DNA of 58,166 nucleotides from Bryobacteraceae bacterium CoA2 C42 (GCA_019931245.1 JAINDL010000044.1:1-58166); one strand, 5' to 3'; shown: positions 26,564 through 36,988, counted from the first letter of the stretch. Notes: a model not told the origin generated them from the letters alone. Translations and numbers: made by a program.

Positions 26564-27361
26564 TTAGCCGGGTACCTGTACCCCGCCCCGCGCCCCGCGC
26601 CACCAGGACCCCAAACCCACCAGCGCAAACCCCAGGCTCATCCATTGCGTCAGCGACAAGCCACCCTGCAGGCTCTGCTCGTGATGCCGCACAAACTCCA
26701 CCAGAAAACGGACCACCGAGTAGGCCGTCAGGTACAGGCCGATCACCGTGCCCGGCCGCGGCATCCGCCCCGCCATCCGGTAGAGCACCGCGAAGAGCAC
26801 CAACTCAGCCCCCGCCTCGTACAACTGCGTCGGATGCAGCGGTACCCCGAGCGGCGTACCGCTGATGGTGGCCGCGTCCGGGTTGGTGTAGCGCACGGCC
26901 CACGGCCGTTCGCAGTAGGCTCCGTAGCAGCACCCGGCGGCGAAGCACCCCAGCCGGCCGATGGCGTGGCCCAACGCCAACCCCGGCGCCAGAATGTCCG
27001 CCACGGGCAGAAACGCGAGTTTCTCCCGGCGGAGATGCCACCACGCGGCTACGACCGCCAGCGCCAGTCCGCCCTGAAATACCCCGGCGGCCTGCAGGGT
27101 GGCGAGGCTGAAAATCTCCCCGGGCCGCTGCGCGTAGTACTCCCAATCGAACAGAAACATGGCCAGTTTGGCGCCCAGCAGTCCGGCAAAGACGACGTAG
27201 AGGACGAGGTTGGTGAGCTTCTCGGTATCCATGCCCCGGCGCCGGGCCAGTCGCGTGGAGACCAGCAGACCGGCCAGCACCCCGGCGGCGACGAGCGCGC
27301 CGTAGGAGGGCAGAAAGAAGTCGCCGATCGAAAACAGCTTAGGAAACACGTTCCTCCCCAC
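26564..27361 (-). CDS. lgt: Prolipoprotein diacylglyceryl transferase
   Basis: This 265-residue inner-membrane enzyme moves diacylglycerol from phosphatidylglycerol to the lipobox cysteine of prolipoproteins. It has about seven hydrophobic segments, the signature HAIGRLGCFAAGCCYG (a variant with Cys-rich ending), and the conserved RPWAVRYTNPDA and HPTQLYEA blocks. The start is a GTG at 27361 inside the lspA 3' end, a 23 bp overlap; a GTG at 27349 is an alternative. It is co-transcribed with ileS and lspA, so two lipoprotein-maturation enzymes are linked. The parvulin lipoprotein at 47-1075 is a likely client. Confidence 0.95.
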   Translation of the reverse strand: MGRNVFPKLFSIGDFFLPSYGALVAAGVLAGLLVSTRLARRRGMDTEKLTNLVLYVVFAGLLGAKLAMFLFDWEYYAQRPGEIFSLATLQAAGVFQGGLALAVVAAWWHLRREKLAFLPVADILAPGLALGHAIGRLGCFAAGCCYGAYCERPWAVRYTNPDAATISGTPLGVPLHPTQLYEAGAELVLFAVLYRMAGRMPRPGTVIGLYLTAYSVVRFLVEFVRHHEQSLQGGLSLTQWMSLGFALVGLGSWWRGARGGVQVPG

Positions 27362-27848
27362 GCTGCCGCCAGATGTCGATCAGCAGCAGACCCGCGCCCA
27401 CGCAGATGGCGCTATCGGCGACGTTAAACACCGGCCACTGGTAGTCGCCGACGTAGACGAGCAGGAAGTCGGTGACGTAGCCGCGCAGCACGCGGTCCCA
27501 CATGTTGCCGAGCGCCCCGCTCAACACCAGCGCCAGGGCCAGCCGCACCCAGTCCGACTGCTTGTCGTTCGGACGGAACGAGAGCACCAGCATCCCGGCC
27601 ACCAGCAGCGTCACCAGCCCGGAAAAGCCGACGAGGACGAGGGCGCGGATGTGGTCCGGCGCATCGTTCAACAGACTGAAGGCGGCCCCGCGGTTTTGCG
27701 CGTGCACGATGCTGAAGAAACCGGGGATCACCGGGTAGGCGTCCCAGAAGTTGACGTGCGTCTCAATCAGGCGTTTGGTGGCCCAATCGACCGCAAACAG
27801 CAGCGGCACGGTACTGACGATGGCGGCTTGCAGACGCGTCATAAACAT
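27339..27848 (-). CDS. lspA: Lipoprotein signal peptidase II
   Basis: This 169-residue membrane aspartyl protease cleaves the signal peptide of lipidated prolipoproteins. It has four transmembrane helices. The catalytic aspartates lie in the expected blocks: GYVTDFLLVY and FNVADSAICVG, with the conserved AQNRGAAFS loop. The start is the ATG at 27848 (a second ATG lies two codons on). It sits 13 bp after the ileS stop, and its 3' end overlaps lgt. The ileS-lspA linkage is common in bacteria. Confidence 0.95.
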   Translation of the reverse strand: MFMTRLQAAIVSTVPLLFAVDWATKRLIETHVNFWDAYPVIPGFFSIVHAQNRGAAFSLLNDAPDHIRALVLVGFSGLVTLLVAGMLVLSFRPNDKQSDWVRLALALVLSGALGNMWDRVLRGYVTDFLLVYVGDYQWPVFNVADSAICVGAGLLLIDIWRQRGEERVS

Positions 27849-27861
27849 AGGGCGGACCGGG

Positions 27862-30672
27862 TTAGGCGCCAAACATCTCCTTGACTGCGCTCGCGCAGGG
27901 CGCGCATACGGTGGGCAGGTCGGCATCGGCGCCGAGGGCGGCGACAAACTTCCAGCAGCGTTCGCACTTACTGCCCGCGGCGCGTTCCACTTCCACCGTC
28001 ATGGGTCCGGCGCCGGAGCTGGCCAACTCGACCGCGGAGACGATGAAGAGTCCGGCCAGGTCGCTCTCGTGCGCCTTGAGCAGCGCGTAGGTCGCCTCGT
28101 CGGCCGTGATCCGGATCCTGGCTTCGAGCGGCGCCCCGATCAGATTCGCCTGCCGGGCGGCTTCAAGGGGCTTGGTGACCTCGGGGCGAAGAGCCATGAG
28201 CCGGTCCCAATCGGCCAGTGGCACGCGCTGCGCGGCCGGGATGCCAGCCGTCAGGTCCGCGGCGGCGGGGAAGTAAGCGAGGTGGACGCTCTCGGTATGG
28301 CCGAGGCTGCGCCAGATCTCTTCGCAGGTGAAGGTGAGAATGGGCGCGAGCAGGCGGACGAGGGCGTCCGTGAGCCGGTAGAGCGCCGTTTGCGCGCTGC
28401 GGCGGGCCGCCGAGCGGGTGGCCGCCGTGTACAGCCGGTCTTTGAGCACGTCGAAGTAGACGGCGCTCAGATCGGTGGTGCAGAAGGCGTAGCAGGCCTG
28501 ATAGATGCGATGGAAGGCGTACTCTTCGTACCAGCCGCGACACTTGCCCACCAGCTCCTCGGCGCGCACCAGAATCCACTGATCGATCGGCGCGAGCGCC
28601 TCGGCGGGCACCGCGTCCGTGGCCGGGTTAAATCCGTGCAGGTTGCCGAGCGTGTAGCGGAAGGTGTTGCGGATCTTGCGGTAGGCATCGGTGAGCCGCT
28701 GCAGAATCTCGTCGCCCAGGCGGACGTCCTCCCAGAACTCGACCGAGCTGACCCAGAGCCGCAGAATCTCGGCGCCGGCCTGCTTGATCACCTTCTCCGG
28801 CTCAATCACGTTGCCGAGCGACTTCGACATCGCCCGGCCCTTCTCATCGAGCGCCCAACCGTTGGTGAGGCAGCCGCGGTAGGGCGCATCGCCCCGGGTG
28901 CCCACGCCCACCAGCAGCGAGGAGTGGAACCAGCCGCGGTACTGGTCGCCGCCTTCCAGGTACAGATCGGCCGGCCAGGGCAGGCCGTAGCGGTCGCACA
29001 GCACGGCCAGGTGGCTCGAGCCGCTGTCGAACCAGACGTCGAGAATGTCGTTTTCCTTCGAGAACTCGCCGCCGCCGCAGGAGGCGCAGCGGTAGCCCGG
29101 CGGCAGCAGTTCGGCCGCGGTCTTCTCGTACCAAAGGTCGGCCGAGTGGGTCTTGAACTGTTCGACGACGGCGTCGAGCACCGTGCGGTCCTGAACGAGT
29201 TTCTCGCAGCCCGTGCACGTGAACGCCACGATGGGAACGCCCCAGGTCCGCTGCCGCGAGATGCACCAGTCGGGCCGGCCGGCGATCATGTTCGAGATCC
29301 GCTCTTCGCCCCACGCCGGCATCCACTTCACGCGGCTGATGGCGGCGAGCGCCTCCTGCCGCAGATTGTTCTTCTCCATGCCGATGAACCACTGCTCGGT
29401 AGCCCGGAAGATGGTGGGCTTGTGGCAGCGCCAGCAGTGCGGGTAGGAGTGCTCAATCGTCCGGTGGCCGGCCAGCGCCCCGGCGGCGGTCAGAATCTCC
29501 ATCACCTTGGCGTTGGCCTGCCAGACGGTGAGGCCGACGAGCTCTTCGGGCAGATGGCCGGGCTCGTTTTCGGTGTGGTAGAGCCGGCCGGCGCCATCAA
29601 CCGGGCAGTAGACCGGCAGCCCGTTCTGCAGGCCGGCGATGTAGTCCTCCATGCCGTGGCCCGGGGCGGTGTGGACGATGCCGGTGCCCTGCTCGAGGGT
29701 GACGTGTTCGCCCAGAATGCCTTTGCTCGCGCGCTGCGCGAAGGGGTGGGCAAAGCTGGTTCCGTCGAGCTGCGAGCCGGAGAAGCGGGCGAGCACCGTG
29801 TGCGACTCCCAGCCGAGATCCTTGGCCACCTGCGCGAGCAGGCCGTCGGCGACGATCAGGACGCCCTGCGGCGACTCCACCGCCACGTACTCCAGACGCG
29901 GGTGGAAGCAGAGGCCGAGGTTGGCGGGAATCGTCCACGGGGTGGTCGTCCAGATGAGGCCGAACAGCTCGCGGCCGGCCAGAGCCGGGTCGATGGCGGC
30001 GGCCTCGGAGGTCAGCGCGAACTTCACCCAGATCGACGGGCTCTTGTGGTTCTCGTACTCGGTTTCGGCCTCGGCGAGCGCGGTGCGGCAGTTCAGGCAC
30101 CAGTTCACCGGCTTGAGGCCGCGATAGATGTAGTCCTTGGCGTAGAAGTCGACGAAGGCGCCCGCGATGGCCGCCTGGTACTCGGGGGCCATGGTGAGAT
30201 AGGGGTCGTCCCAGCGGCCGAAGACGCCGAGGCGCTGGAAGCTGGCCGACTGCAGGTTGACGTACTTCTGGGCGTAGGCGCGGCAGGCGCGGCGGATCTC
30301 CGCCGTCGACATCTGGGCCTTTTTGCTGCCGAGTTCGCCGTCCACTTTGATCTCAATCGGCAGGCCGTGGCAATCCCAGCCGGGCACGTAGGGCGCATCA
30401 TAGCCGGCCATGGTCTTGGACTTGACGATGAAGTCCTTCAGCAGCTTGTTGAAGGCGTGGCCGAGATGGATGTTGCCGTTGGCATAGGGCGGGCCGTCGT
30501 GGAGGATGAAGCGCGGCTTGCCTGCCCGGCTCTCCCGAATTCGCTCGTAGAGTTTGCCCTCGGTCCATTCGCCGAGCAGCCGCGGCTCCAGCGTCGGCAG
30601 GTTGGCCTTCATCGAAAACGCCGTTTGGGGCAGGTTGACGGTCTTTTTGAGGTCGAGCGAACTCCAATCCAT
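27862..30672 (-). CDS. ileS: Isoleucyl-tRNA synthetase
   Basis: This 936-residue class I aminoacyl-tRNA synthetase charges tRNA-Ile and edits valine. It carries the HIGH-type motif [10 protein letters not shown], the [10 protein letters not shown] block, an editing domain, and the KMSKS-type loop [14 protein letters not shown]-terminal zinc finger follows with CERCWKFVA and CAPC, marking the bacterial zinc-containing subtype. A GATAAT hexamer at 30690-30685 could give a leader of about 6 nt. It heads the ileS-lspA-lgt operon. Confidence 0.97.
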   Translation of the reverse strand: MDWSSLDLKKTVNLPQTAFSMKANLPTLEPRLLGEWTEGKLYERIRESRAGKPRFILHDGPPYANGNIHLGHAFNKLLKDFIVKSKTMAGYDAPYVPGWDCHGLPIEIKVDGELGSKKAQMSTAEIRRACRAYAQKYVNLQSASFQRLGVFGRWDDPYLTMAPEYQAAIAGAFVDFYAKDYIYRGLKPVNWCLNCRTALAEAETEYENHKSPSIWVKFALTSEAAAIDPALAGRELFGLIWTTTPWTIPANLGLCFHPRLEYVAVESPQGVLIVADGLLAQVAKDLGWESHTVLARFSGSQLDGTSFAHPFAQRASKGILGEHVTLEQGTGIVHTAPGHGMEDYIAGLQNGLPVYCPVDGAGRLYHTENEPGHLPEELVGLTVWQANAKVMEILTAAGALAGHRTIEHSYPHCWRCHKPTIFRATEQWFIGMEKNNLRQEALAAISRVKWMPAWGEERISNMIAGRPDWCISRQRTWGVPIVAFTCTGCEKLVQDRTVLDAVVEQFKTHSADLWYEKTAAELLPPGYRCASCGGGEFSKENDILDVWFDSGSSHLAVLCDRYGLPWPADLYLEGGDQYRGWFHSSLLVGVGTRGDAPYRGCLTNGWALDEKGRAMSKSLGNVIEPEKVIKQAGAEILRLWVSSVEFWEDVRLGDEILQRLTDAYRKIRNTFRYTLGNLHGFNPATDAVPAEALAPIDQWILVRAEELVGKCRGWYEEYAFHRIYQACYAFCTTDLSAVYFDVLKDRLYTAATRSAARRSAQTALYRLTDALVRLLAPILTFTCEEIWRSLGHTESVHLAYFPAAADLTAGIPAAQRVPLADWDRLMALRPEVTKPLEAARQANLIGAPLEARIRITADEATYALLKAHESDLAGLFIVSAVELASSGAGPMTVEVERAAGSKCERCWKFVAALGADADLPTVCAPCASAVKEMFGA

Positions 30673-30724
30673 GGGTATTCTCCCATTATCGAACAGACCC
30701 GGCCCGATCCGTTAAGCGGCCCCG

Positions 30725-32551
30725 CTAGTCCGGGGCGAACGCGTTGTGATAGCTGCGGGCGAGAGCCGGATTCTGCTCCTCCTTGCGCAGGAAGCAGCGG
30801 CCGACGGCGAGCACTTCAATCCCGGTGCCGAGGAAGCAGTGGAAGGCGTCCTCCGGGGTGCCGACGATGGGTTCGCCGCGCACGTTGAAGCTGGTGTTGA
30901 CGAGCACGGGCGAACCGGTCTTGGCGTGGAAGCGGCGGAGCAGGGCGTGGAAGATTGGGTTCGTTTCGCAATTTACGGTTTGCACGCGCGCCGAGTAGTC
31001 GACGTGGGTGACGGCCGGGATGGTGGACCGGGGCACGTTGAGCTTGGCGATGCCGAAAAGCTGCTCCTCTTCGGCGGTCATGGGCCGGCGGAGGCCGGCG
31101 CGGACCTCGGCGACGAGCAGCATGTAGGGGCTGTCCCCGGCGAGGTCGAACAGCTCGGCCGCGTGTTCGGCCAGCACGGCCGGGGCGAAGGGCCGGAAGC
31201 TCTCCCGGTACTTCACTTTCAGGTTCAGGGTCGACTGCATGCGCGGCGACCGCGCATCGGCCAGGATCGACCGGTTGCCGAGGGCGCGCGGGCCGAACTC
31301 CATCCGGCCCTGAAACCACCCGAGCGCCTGTTGGCGGGCGAGCGCCGCGGCGGCGGTATCGAGCAGTTCTTCCGGCGGGAGCACGCTGAAGACGGCCCCG
31401 GCGGCGCGCAGACGCTCTTCGATTTCGGCCTGCGAAAACTCGGGTCCGAGATACGACCCCTGCATGCCATCACTCCCGGGGCGCGGAGCGGGCGGCCGGG
31501 CGCGGCTCGCGGCCAGCGCGGCGCCCAGGGCGCCCCCGGCGTCACCGGCCGCGGGCTGAATCCACAGGCCGTCAAACTGCCCATCCCGGAGGATCTTGCC
31601 GTTGGCGACGCAGTTCAGCGCGACGCCGCCCGCCAGGCATAGGTTCCGGATGCCGAACTCGCGGCGGAGGCTGCGGGTGAGCCGGAGCATGACTTGGTCG
31701 AGCGTGGCCTGGATGGACGCGGCGACGTCCATGTGGAACTGCGTCAACGGCTCGTCGGGCCGGCGGGGCGGCTGGCCGAAGAGGGCGTCGAAGCGCCGGT
31801 TGGTCATGGTCAGGCCGGTGCAGTAGTCGAAGTAGTCGAGGTTTAGCCGGAAGCTGCCATCGGGCTTGACGTCGATCAGGTGTTCGCAGATGAGGTTTCG
31901 AAACCGCGGTTCGCCGTAGGGGGCCAGACCCATGAGCTTGTACTCGCCCGAGTTGACCCGGAAGCCCGTGTAATAGGTGAAGGCGGAGTAGAGCAGACCG
32001 AGCGAGTGCGGGAAGTGGATCTCGCGGACGATCTCCAACTGGCTGCCGCGGCCGATGGCTACCGAGGTGGTGGTCCATTCCCCGGCGCCGTCGAGGGTCA
32101 GAACGACGGCCTCTTGAAAGGGGCTCGCGAAGAAGGCGCTGGCGGCGTGGGCCTGGTGGTGTTCGGTAAAGCGGAGTTTACCGGAGCAGTCCACGTCCGG
32201 CGCCAACTGGCGGAGCTGCCGGAGCAGCAGGTTTTTCTGGTAGAGCTTCTCGCGCAGCCACAGCGGCAGGGCCTTTTGAAAGCTGGCGAGCCCGCGCGGG
32301 GCGAAGGCGAGGTAGGTTTCGAGCAGCCGTTCGAATTTGAGAAACGGCTTTTCGTAGAAGACGATCTGATCGATTCCCGCCAGGCCTTCGGGCACGAAGG
32401 TGAGGCAGTATTCAATGGCGTGTCGCGGGAAGCCCGCGTCGTGCTTGCGGCGAGTAAAACGCTCCTCCTGCGCGGCGGCGACGATCTCGCCGTCGACGAC
32501 CAGCGCCGCGGCGCTGTCGTGATAAAAGGCCGAGATGCCCAGAACGCGCAT
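30725..32551 (-). CDS. NodU/TobZ-type O-carbamoyltransferase
   Basis: This 608-residue enzyme is predicted to transfer a carbamoyl group from carbamoyl phosphate, through carbamoyl-adenylate, to a hydroxyl on a sugar or other small molecule. The N-domain starts GISAFYHDSAAALVVDGEI and has the ERFTRRKHDAGFP and HHQAHAASAFFASPF blocks typical of the ASKHA-like domain. The C-domain (EFGPRALGNRSILAD, VNTSFNVRGEPIV) is YrdC-like. It is the last gene of a four-gene minus-strand cluster with DUF5989, SxtJ and an SGNH hydrolase; it follows DUF5989 by 3 bp. The acceptor is unknown; exopolysaccharide decoration is a reasonable inference. Confidence 0.93.
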   Translation of the reverse strand: MRVLGISAFYHDSAAALVVDGEIVAAAQEERFTRRKHDAGFPRHAIEYCLTFVPEGLAGIDQIVFYEKPFLKFERLLETYLAFAPRGLASFQKALPLWLREKLYQKNLLLRQLRQLAPDVDCSGKLRFTEHHQAHAASAFFASPFQEAVVLTLDGAGEWTTTSVAIGRGSQLEIVREIHFPHSLGLLYSAFTYYTGFRVNSGEYKLMGLAPYGEPRFRNLICEHLIDVKPDGSFRLNLDYFDYCTGLTMTNRRFDALFGQPPRRPDEPLTQFHMDVAASIQATLDQVMLRLTRSLRREFGIRNLCLAGGVALNCVANGKILRDGQFDGLWIQPAAGDAGGALGAALAASRARPPAPRPGSDGMQGSYLGPEFSQAEIEERLRAAGAVFSVLPPEELLDTAAAALARQQALGWFQGRMEFGPRALGNRSILADARSPRMQSTLNLKVKYRESFRPFAPAVLAEHAAELFDLAGDSPYMLLVAEVRAGLRRPMTAEEEQLFGIAKLNVPRSTIPAVTHVDYSARVQTVNCETNPIFHALLRRFHAKTGSPVLVNTSFNVRGEPIVGTPEDAFHCFLGTGIEVLAVGRCFLRKEEQNPALARSYHNAFAPD

Positions 32552-32554
32552 GGG

Positions 32555-32704
32555 TTAGAAGAGCGTGTAGAGGAACGGCGCGATGGCCGAACTCTGCGCC
32601 AGGATCAGCAGGCCGCCCACCAGGGCCAGGGTGAGGAGGATCGGCAGCAGCCAGAACTTTTTCCGGTGGCGGATAAATGCCCAAAGCTCAACAAGGATTG
32701 ACAT
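32555..32704 (-). CDS. DUF5989 family small membrane protein
   Basis: This is a 49-residue protein. MSILVELWAFIRHRKKFWLL matches the short DUF5989 family, followed by one transmembrane helix and the ending SAIAPFLYTLF. Family members nearly always sit beside NodU-type carbamoyltransferases and SxtJ, as here (3 bp and 7 bp gaps). It probably anchors or couples the carbamoyltransferase at the membrane, but no activity has been assigned. Confidence 0.88.
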   Translation of the reverse strand: MSILVELWAFIRHRKKFWLLPILLTLALVGGLLILAQSSAIAPFLYTLF

Positions 32705-32711
32705 AGGGTTC

Positions 32712-33128
32712 CTAAAACTGATTGGCCAGGCCGGCCGGATCGGGGCCGGGTGGATCGCGGGGCACCCAGTAGGAGGCGGCGGCCGGATCGCGCCGCAGGC
32801 GCAGCGCATCGCGGCCGGTGAGCCGGAAGAACAGCGCAAAGGGGGTGAAGACCAGATAGAACAGGAGCGCGGTGATCACTGGATTGGTCACGCGGCTGAG
32901 CAGGAGCGCGAGCCGCATCCACAGGACGTTCAGCCGGTGGGCGCGGTGCGGGGCGAGCAGGCCGAGCAGCAGGAAGGCCGCGGCCACGCCGAGCGCCCAG
33001 AGGCGGGGGCCGCCCGCCCACCCGAGTATCGCGAACCCGCCGGCGAAGACGTAGCAGAAGGACCGGTCCGACCCGATGGGCGCGGCGGCGTGTTCGACGA
33101 ACGATTCATGGTGCCCGGAAGGTTTCAT
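32712..33128 (-). CDS. SxtJ family membrane protein
   Basis: This 138-residue membrane protein has three likely hydrophobic spans (about 24-42, 46-58 and 83-103) and the SxtJ-like block HRLNVLWMRLALLLSRVTNPVI before a charged C-terminal tail. SxtJ proteins were first named from saxitoxin clusters but are common next to carbamoyltransferases in envelope polysaccharide loci. The ATG overlaps the stop of the SGNH gene by 4 bp (ATGA). Function unknown. Confidence 0.82.
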   Translation of the reverse strand: MKPSGHHESFVEHAAAPIGSDRSFCYVFAGGFAILGWAGGPRLWALGVAAAFLLLGLLAPHRAHRLNVLWMRLALLLSRVTNPVITALLFYLVFTPFALFFRLTGRDALRLRRDPAAASYWVPRDPPGPDPAGLANQF

Positions 33129-34225
33129 GGCAGGGAGCCTCGCTGCGAGGAAGAGGATAGCAGGGAACCGGCCAGCATCTCACCTACCAGGCGGTGGCCT
33201 TCGCGGTTCCAGTGGCCGTCCTCGAGAAAGTAGAGGGTCTCGCCCCGGGCGGCGCGCTCGCGGAGCCGGGAGGTGGGCGAGAGCAGCGGGATGCTTTGGC
33301 GGGCGCAAACTTCGGCGAGCTTCGATTCGGGAAGATGGATGTCCCAGTTGTCATCCATGCCGTAAACTTGTCTGGTTGCGGCCCACGAGGAATCGTAGAT
33401 GGCGGCGACGGTGGGGACGTAGAAGACGGTGAGGCGATGGCCCGTGGCCTTTCGCAGGGCGGCGAGCAGGGCTTCGGTGAGTTGCCAGGCGGCGTCGATT
33501 TCCGGCGGCGCCGTGCGGCGGTAGGCAAGCAGTTCCGGCGCCAGGGCGGGCTTGCCGGCGGGGCCGACCGTGGAGCGGGCTTGGGCGAACAGTTGCAAGA
33601 GGCGCCAGGAGGGCGGGCAATCGGCGCAGGGTGCGGCCGCCGCGCGTTGGGCCGGGGACGGGACGGGGGTGCCGGTGAGCTGGAGTCCGGTGGGGGTGAG
33701 CGCAAAGGCCGGCTTCGGCGCGCGGTGTTCGACGGTGACGGAGTTGAACCAGATGTCGTTATCGAAAAAGAGCAGGACCACGTGTTGGGGGGCGATCCGG
33801 CCGGCGAGCCGTTGATAGAGCAGCAGGGCCTGATCGGTGCTGTAGCCGGCTACGCCGAGATTGACCGGGGCGAAGCGGCTCTGCCGCCGGGCGAAGACGG
33901 CGGAGAAGACCTCGTCGTCGTTGACGAGATAGCCCTCGCAGAAGGAGTCGCCCAGAAAGAGAACGCGCTCCCGGGCGTCGCCCGGCTCCGGGCCGCGGCC
34001 GCCGAAGGAGTTGGTGGTTTCCACGATGCGGCTGCCCATCCAGCGGTAGGTGGCGCTTGCGTTCGGGGCCTTGGTCCAGCCGATGGCGGGGTCGAAGCGC
34101 AGGAGCCGGGCGTGGCCGGCGGCGGCGTTCGGCCCCCAGCCCAGCCAGCGCAGGGCGAGTTCACAGGCGCCCAGGGTGAGCACCACGGAAACAACAACGG
34201 CGGCGAGGTTGGCAAAACGGGGCAT
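33125..34225 (-). CDS. Membrane-anchored SGNH/GDSL hydrolase
   Basis: This 366-residue protein has an N-terminal anchor (about 5-25), then SGNH blocks: FLGDSFCEGY with the nucleophile Ser, the Gly of NLGVAGYST, and the catalytic Asp-x-x-His in DGHWNREGH near the C-terminus. A region rich in Ala and Pro (about 175-250) links the two halves. Family members deacylate or acylate cell-wall sugars and polysaccharides. It opens the carbamoyltransferase cluster. The start is the ATG at 34225; a longer open frame back to 34633 reads across the divergent TPR gene. Confidence 0.85.
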   Translation of the reverse strand: MPRFANLAAVVVSVVLTLGACELALRWLGWGPNAAAGHARLLRFDPAIGWTKAPNASATYRWMGSRIVETTNSFGGRGPEPGDARERVLFLGDSFCEGYLVNDDEVFSAVFARRQSRFAPVNLGVAGYSTDQALLLYQRLAGRIAPQHVVLLFFDNDIWFNSVTVEHRAPKPAFALTPTGLQLTGTPVPSPAQRAAAAPCADCPPSWRLLQLFAQARSTVGPAGKPALAPELLAYRRTAPPEIDAAWQLTEALLAALRKATGHRLTVFYVPTVAAIYDSSWAATRQVYGMDDNWDIHLPESKLAEVCARQSIPLLSPTSRLRERAARGETLYFLEDGHWNREGHRLVGEMLAGSLLSSSSQRGSLP

Positions 34226-34252
34226 CGATAAGGATGTTCTACCATCAATCGT

Positions 34253-35023
34253 ATGCGGGCTCTTTTGTTTCTGGTTGCCTGGGCGGCCCCGGCGCAGGTG
34301 GTGACGCTCACGGTGCTGGGTTTTGACGGCGGGAACCGGCAGATCTGTTCCGAGACCGGGCGGCTGGCGAATGAACCGGGTGTGGTGGAGACGGCGCGGG
34401 CTTGTCTGCTGCGGGCCCGGCGGGTGGTGGCGCGGACGCCGGGCGGCAGCGAACTGTCCCTGGTTGCCGTGCGGGGTGACGATGTCGGGCGGGGGCAGGT
34501 GTTGTTGGCGTTTCAACTGCCGGCCGGGGGAAAGGAGATGCTGTTTTCGCCCCAGCCGGTGGCGGTGCAGACGCGTCCGCCCCAATCGCTTGCCGCCTGG
34601 CAGCAGGGGGTGGACCCGGTAGCCGAGGGGCACCTGCGGACCGCGGCGCCGCTGCTTGATCGGGGCAGCGCGGCCGCGGCGATTCCGCCTCTGCGGCGGG
34701 CGGTGGCCAAGAAGCCCGATTTCGCCGAGGCGTGGTACTTACTTGGTCAGGCTTACGAGCGGACGGGCGCGACGGAGGACAAGATTGCCGCCTGGGCGAA
34801 GGTGTGCGCGCTGGACCCGTTTCATGTCACCGCCGCGCGGCATCTGGTGGTGGCCTACCTGAACGAAAAGCGGACGGCCGAAGCGCAGGGGCTGGTCACC
34901 GCGGTGCAGAAGACGAGCCCCTTTGTGGCCACGCAGTTGCAGAACACGATCAATCTGTATCAGCTGGAGCAGTCGATTTCCGGCGCAGGGCTTCCCGTCC
35001 TGCTTCCAGCACCGCTGCAATAG
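34253..35023 (+). CDS. Secreted TPR-repeat protein
   Basis: This 256-residue protein has a short signal peptide ([15 protein letters not shown]). The N-terminal half is beta-like with two cysteines. TPR motifs follow ([56 protein letters not shown]). It probably acts as a periplasmic scaffold. It is divergent from the SGNH gene with 27 bp between the starts. Its last 74 bp overlap the 3' end of the convergent dehydratase gene, an unusually long overlap for this window, but both C-termini look genuine. Confidence 0.75.
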   Translation: MRALLFLVAWAAPAQVVTLTVLGFDGGNRQICSETGRLANEPGVVETARACLLRARRVVARTPGGSELSLVAVRGDDVGRGQVLLAFQLPAGGKEMLFSPQPVAVQTRPPQSLAAWQQGVDPVAEGHLRTAAPLLDRGSAAAAIPPLRRAVAKKPDFAEAWYLLGQAYERTGATEDKIAAWAKVCALDPFHVTAARHLVVAYLNEKRTAEAQGLVTAVQKTSPFVATQLQNTINLYQLEQSISGAGLPVLLPAPLQ

Positions 35024-36929
35024 CGTCGACATCGTAGACGCAGCCGCCCCAGGGCCCGCCGCTGACTTCCTGGAGCAGGCCCCACAGGCGCGTGTCTTTG
35101 GGCAGCAGCGGATCGGGGGCGATGCCGGGGTGGGGTTCGCGGCTGGCGAGCAGCAGGGTTCCGGCGGCGACCGTGCCGTCGGCGCCGAGCAGGTTGACGT
35201 GGCCTTCGAGACGGTTGCGGTCGATGACGATTTCAATGGTGTCGCCGTCGCGCAGGCGGCCGATGGGTCCGCCGGCGAGCGCTTCCGGAGAGACGTGGCC
35301 GATGCAGGCGCCGGTGGAGACGCCGCTGAAGCGGGCGTCGGTAATCAGCGCGACGTGTTTGCCGAAGGGCAGGTGCTTGAGGGCGCTGGTGACCTGATAG
35401 GTCTCCTCCATGCCCGAGCCCATGGGGCCGCGGGACATGAGCACCATGATGTCGCCGGCTTCGATCTTGCCGTTCTTTATGGCGGCGATGGCGGCCGGTT
35501 CGCTCGTGAAGACCTTGGCCGGGCCCTGCTTGCGGTAGACGTTGTCGGCGTCGATGACGGTGGGGTCGATCGAGGTGCTTTTGATGACGCTGCCGTCGGG
35601 CGAGAGGTTGCCGGTGGGGAAGCAGACGGTGGAGCCGATGCCGCGGGAGCGGGCCACGTCGGCCGAGAAGATGACGTTTTCCGGGTCGACGCCATCGCGG
35701 TCGCGGAGGACTTTGTGCAGGGCGGCGCGGCGTTCGCTCTGCTCCCACCAGTTGAGCGAATCGTCGAGGGTGCCGCCGGCGGCGGTTTTCGCATCGAGGC
35801 GCAGCAGGCCCATGCGGCGCAGGTGCAGCATGACCTCCGGGACGGCGCCGGCGAGGAAGACCTGCACGGTGGGATGATTGCGGGGGCCGTTGGGCAGGGC
35901 GTCGACCAGGCGGGGGACGAGTTTGTTGATGCGGGACCAGTCGTCGACGGTGGGGCGGCGGAGGCCGGCCTGGTGGGCGACGGCGGGGATGTGCAGGATC
36001 AGGTTGGTGGAGCCGCCAAAGGCCGCGTGGGTGACCATGGCGTTTTCAAGAGCGGCGCTCGTGAGGATGGTGGACATGGTCCAGCCCAGCTTGCCGAGTT
36101 CGAGGACGGCGCGGCCGCTGCGGGTGGCCATGTCGAGCCAGATGGGGTGGCCGGAGGGGGCGAGCGCCGAGTGCGGCAGGCTCATGCCGAGGGCTTCGGC
36201 GACAACCTGGGCCGTGGCCGCGGTGCCGAGGAACTGGCAGCCGCCGCCGGGCGAGGCGCAGGCGCGGCAGCCCATGTCGGCGGCCTCTTCGAGGGTGATC
36301 TGGCCGTGCGAGTAGCGGGCGCCGATGGTTTGCACCTTGCCCGCGTCTTCGCCGTCTTCGGCCAGCAGCGTGACGCCGCCGGGGACGAGCACGCAGGGCA
36401 TATCGTGCTGGGCGGCGAGGGCCATCATCATGGCGGGCAGGCCCTTGTCGCAGGTGGCCACGCCGATGACGCCGCGGCGCGTGGGCAGGCTGCGGATGAG
36501 GCGGCGGAGGACCATCGAGGCATCGTTGCGGTAGGGCAGGGAATCGAACATGCCGGGCGTGCCCTGGCTGCGGCCGTCGCAGGGGTCGGTGCAGGCGCCG
36601 GCGAAGGGGACGGCGCCGAGGCGGCTGAGTTCTTTGGCGGCGGCTTCGACGAGCAGGCCGACCTCCCAGTGGCCGGTGTGGTAGCCGAGGGCGACGGGTG
36701 TGCCGTCGGGACGGCGGATGCCGCCGTGGGTGGACAGCAGCAGCACTTCGCGGCCACCAAGCTTGGCGGGGTCCCAGCCCATGCCGGCGTTGAGCGTCCA
36801 GCCGAACAGGTCGCCGGAGGGGCGGGTGAGTAGCATCTCGGGGGTAATGGGCAGCTGGCCTTTCGGGCCGGGAACTTTGGTGCGGATATCGTAGAGCGAC
36901 GGGTCGCCGGAATCAAAGAGAGTGGACAT
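34950..36929 (-). CDS. YjhG/YagF-type sugar-acid dehydratase (IlvD/Edd superfamily)
   Basis: This 659-residue enzyme dehydrates aldonic acids such as D-xylonate to 2-keto-3-deoxy acids. It follows E. coli YjhG/YagF closely over its length: [69 protein letters not shown] and [20 protein letters not shown]. The three cysteine motifs are those that hold the iron-sulfur cluster in IlvD-type dehydratases. A TAGACT hexamer at 36948-36943 would give a 7 nt leader. The divergent Tat-exported oxidoreductase may act in the same sugar catabolism. Confidence 0.93.
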   Translation of the reverse strand: MSTLFDSGDPSLYDIRTKVPGPKGQLPITPEMLLTRPSGDLFGWTLNAGMGWDPAKLGGREVLLLSTHGGIRRPDGTPVALGYHTGHWEVGLLVEAAAKELSRLGAVPFAGACTDPCDGRSQGTPGMFDSLPYRNDASMVLRRLIRSLPTRRGVIGVATCDKGLPAMMMALAAQHDMPCVLVPGGVTLLAEDGEDAGKVQTIGARYSHGQITLEEAADMGCRACASPGGGCQFLGTAATAQVVAEALGMSLPHSALAPSGHPIWLDMATRSGRAVLELGKLGWTMSTILTSAALENAMVTHAAFGGSTNLILHIPAVAHQAGLRRPTVDDWSRINKLVPRLVDALPNGPRNHPTVQVFLAGAVPEVMLHLRRMGLLRLDAKTAAGGTLDDSLNWWEQSERRAALHKVLRDRDGVDPENVIFSADVARSRGIGSTVCFPTGNLSPDGSVIKSTSIDPTVIDADNVYRKQGPAKVFTSEPAAIAAIKNGKIEAGDIMVLMSRGPMGSGMEETYQVTSALKHLPFGKHVALITDARFSGVSTGACIGHVSPEALAGGPIGRLRDGDTIEIVIDRNRLEGHVNLLGADGTVAAGTLLLASREPHPGIAPDPLLPKDTRLWGLLQEVSGGPWGGCVYDVDAIAAVLEAGREALRRKSTAPADTD

Positions 36930-36975
36930 GGGCTAAACCGACAGTCTATCGTGAGCGGCCGGCCACCGGCAGTGA

Positions 36976-36981
36976 TATGAT
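36976..36981 (+). promoter_or_regulatory. Predicted -10 of a leaderless transcript
   Basis: TATGAT ends 7 bp before the ATG at 36989, so +1 falls at 36988 or 36989. This is the main reason to prefer that ATG over the one at 36977, which lies on the hexamer itself. No -35 was recognised. Confidence 0.45.
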
Positions 36982-36988
36982 CGGCGCC

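Noticed and set aside
26573..26590. GGGTAC/GTACCC inverted repeat at the end of lgt as a terminator
   Set aside because: The loop would be only two bases for the full stem and the T-run starts too far downstream, so it was not called.
27751..30888. An open frame of 1045 codons on the plus strand
   Set aside because: It is antisense to ileS and lspA, both of which have clear catalytic motifs on the other strand.
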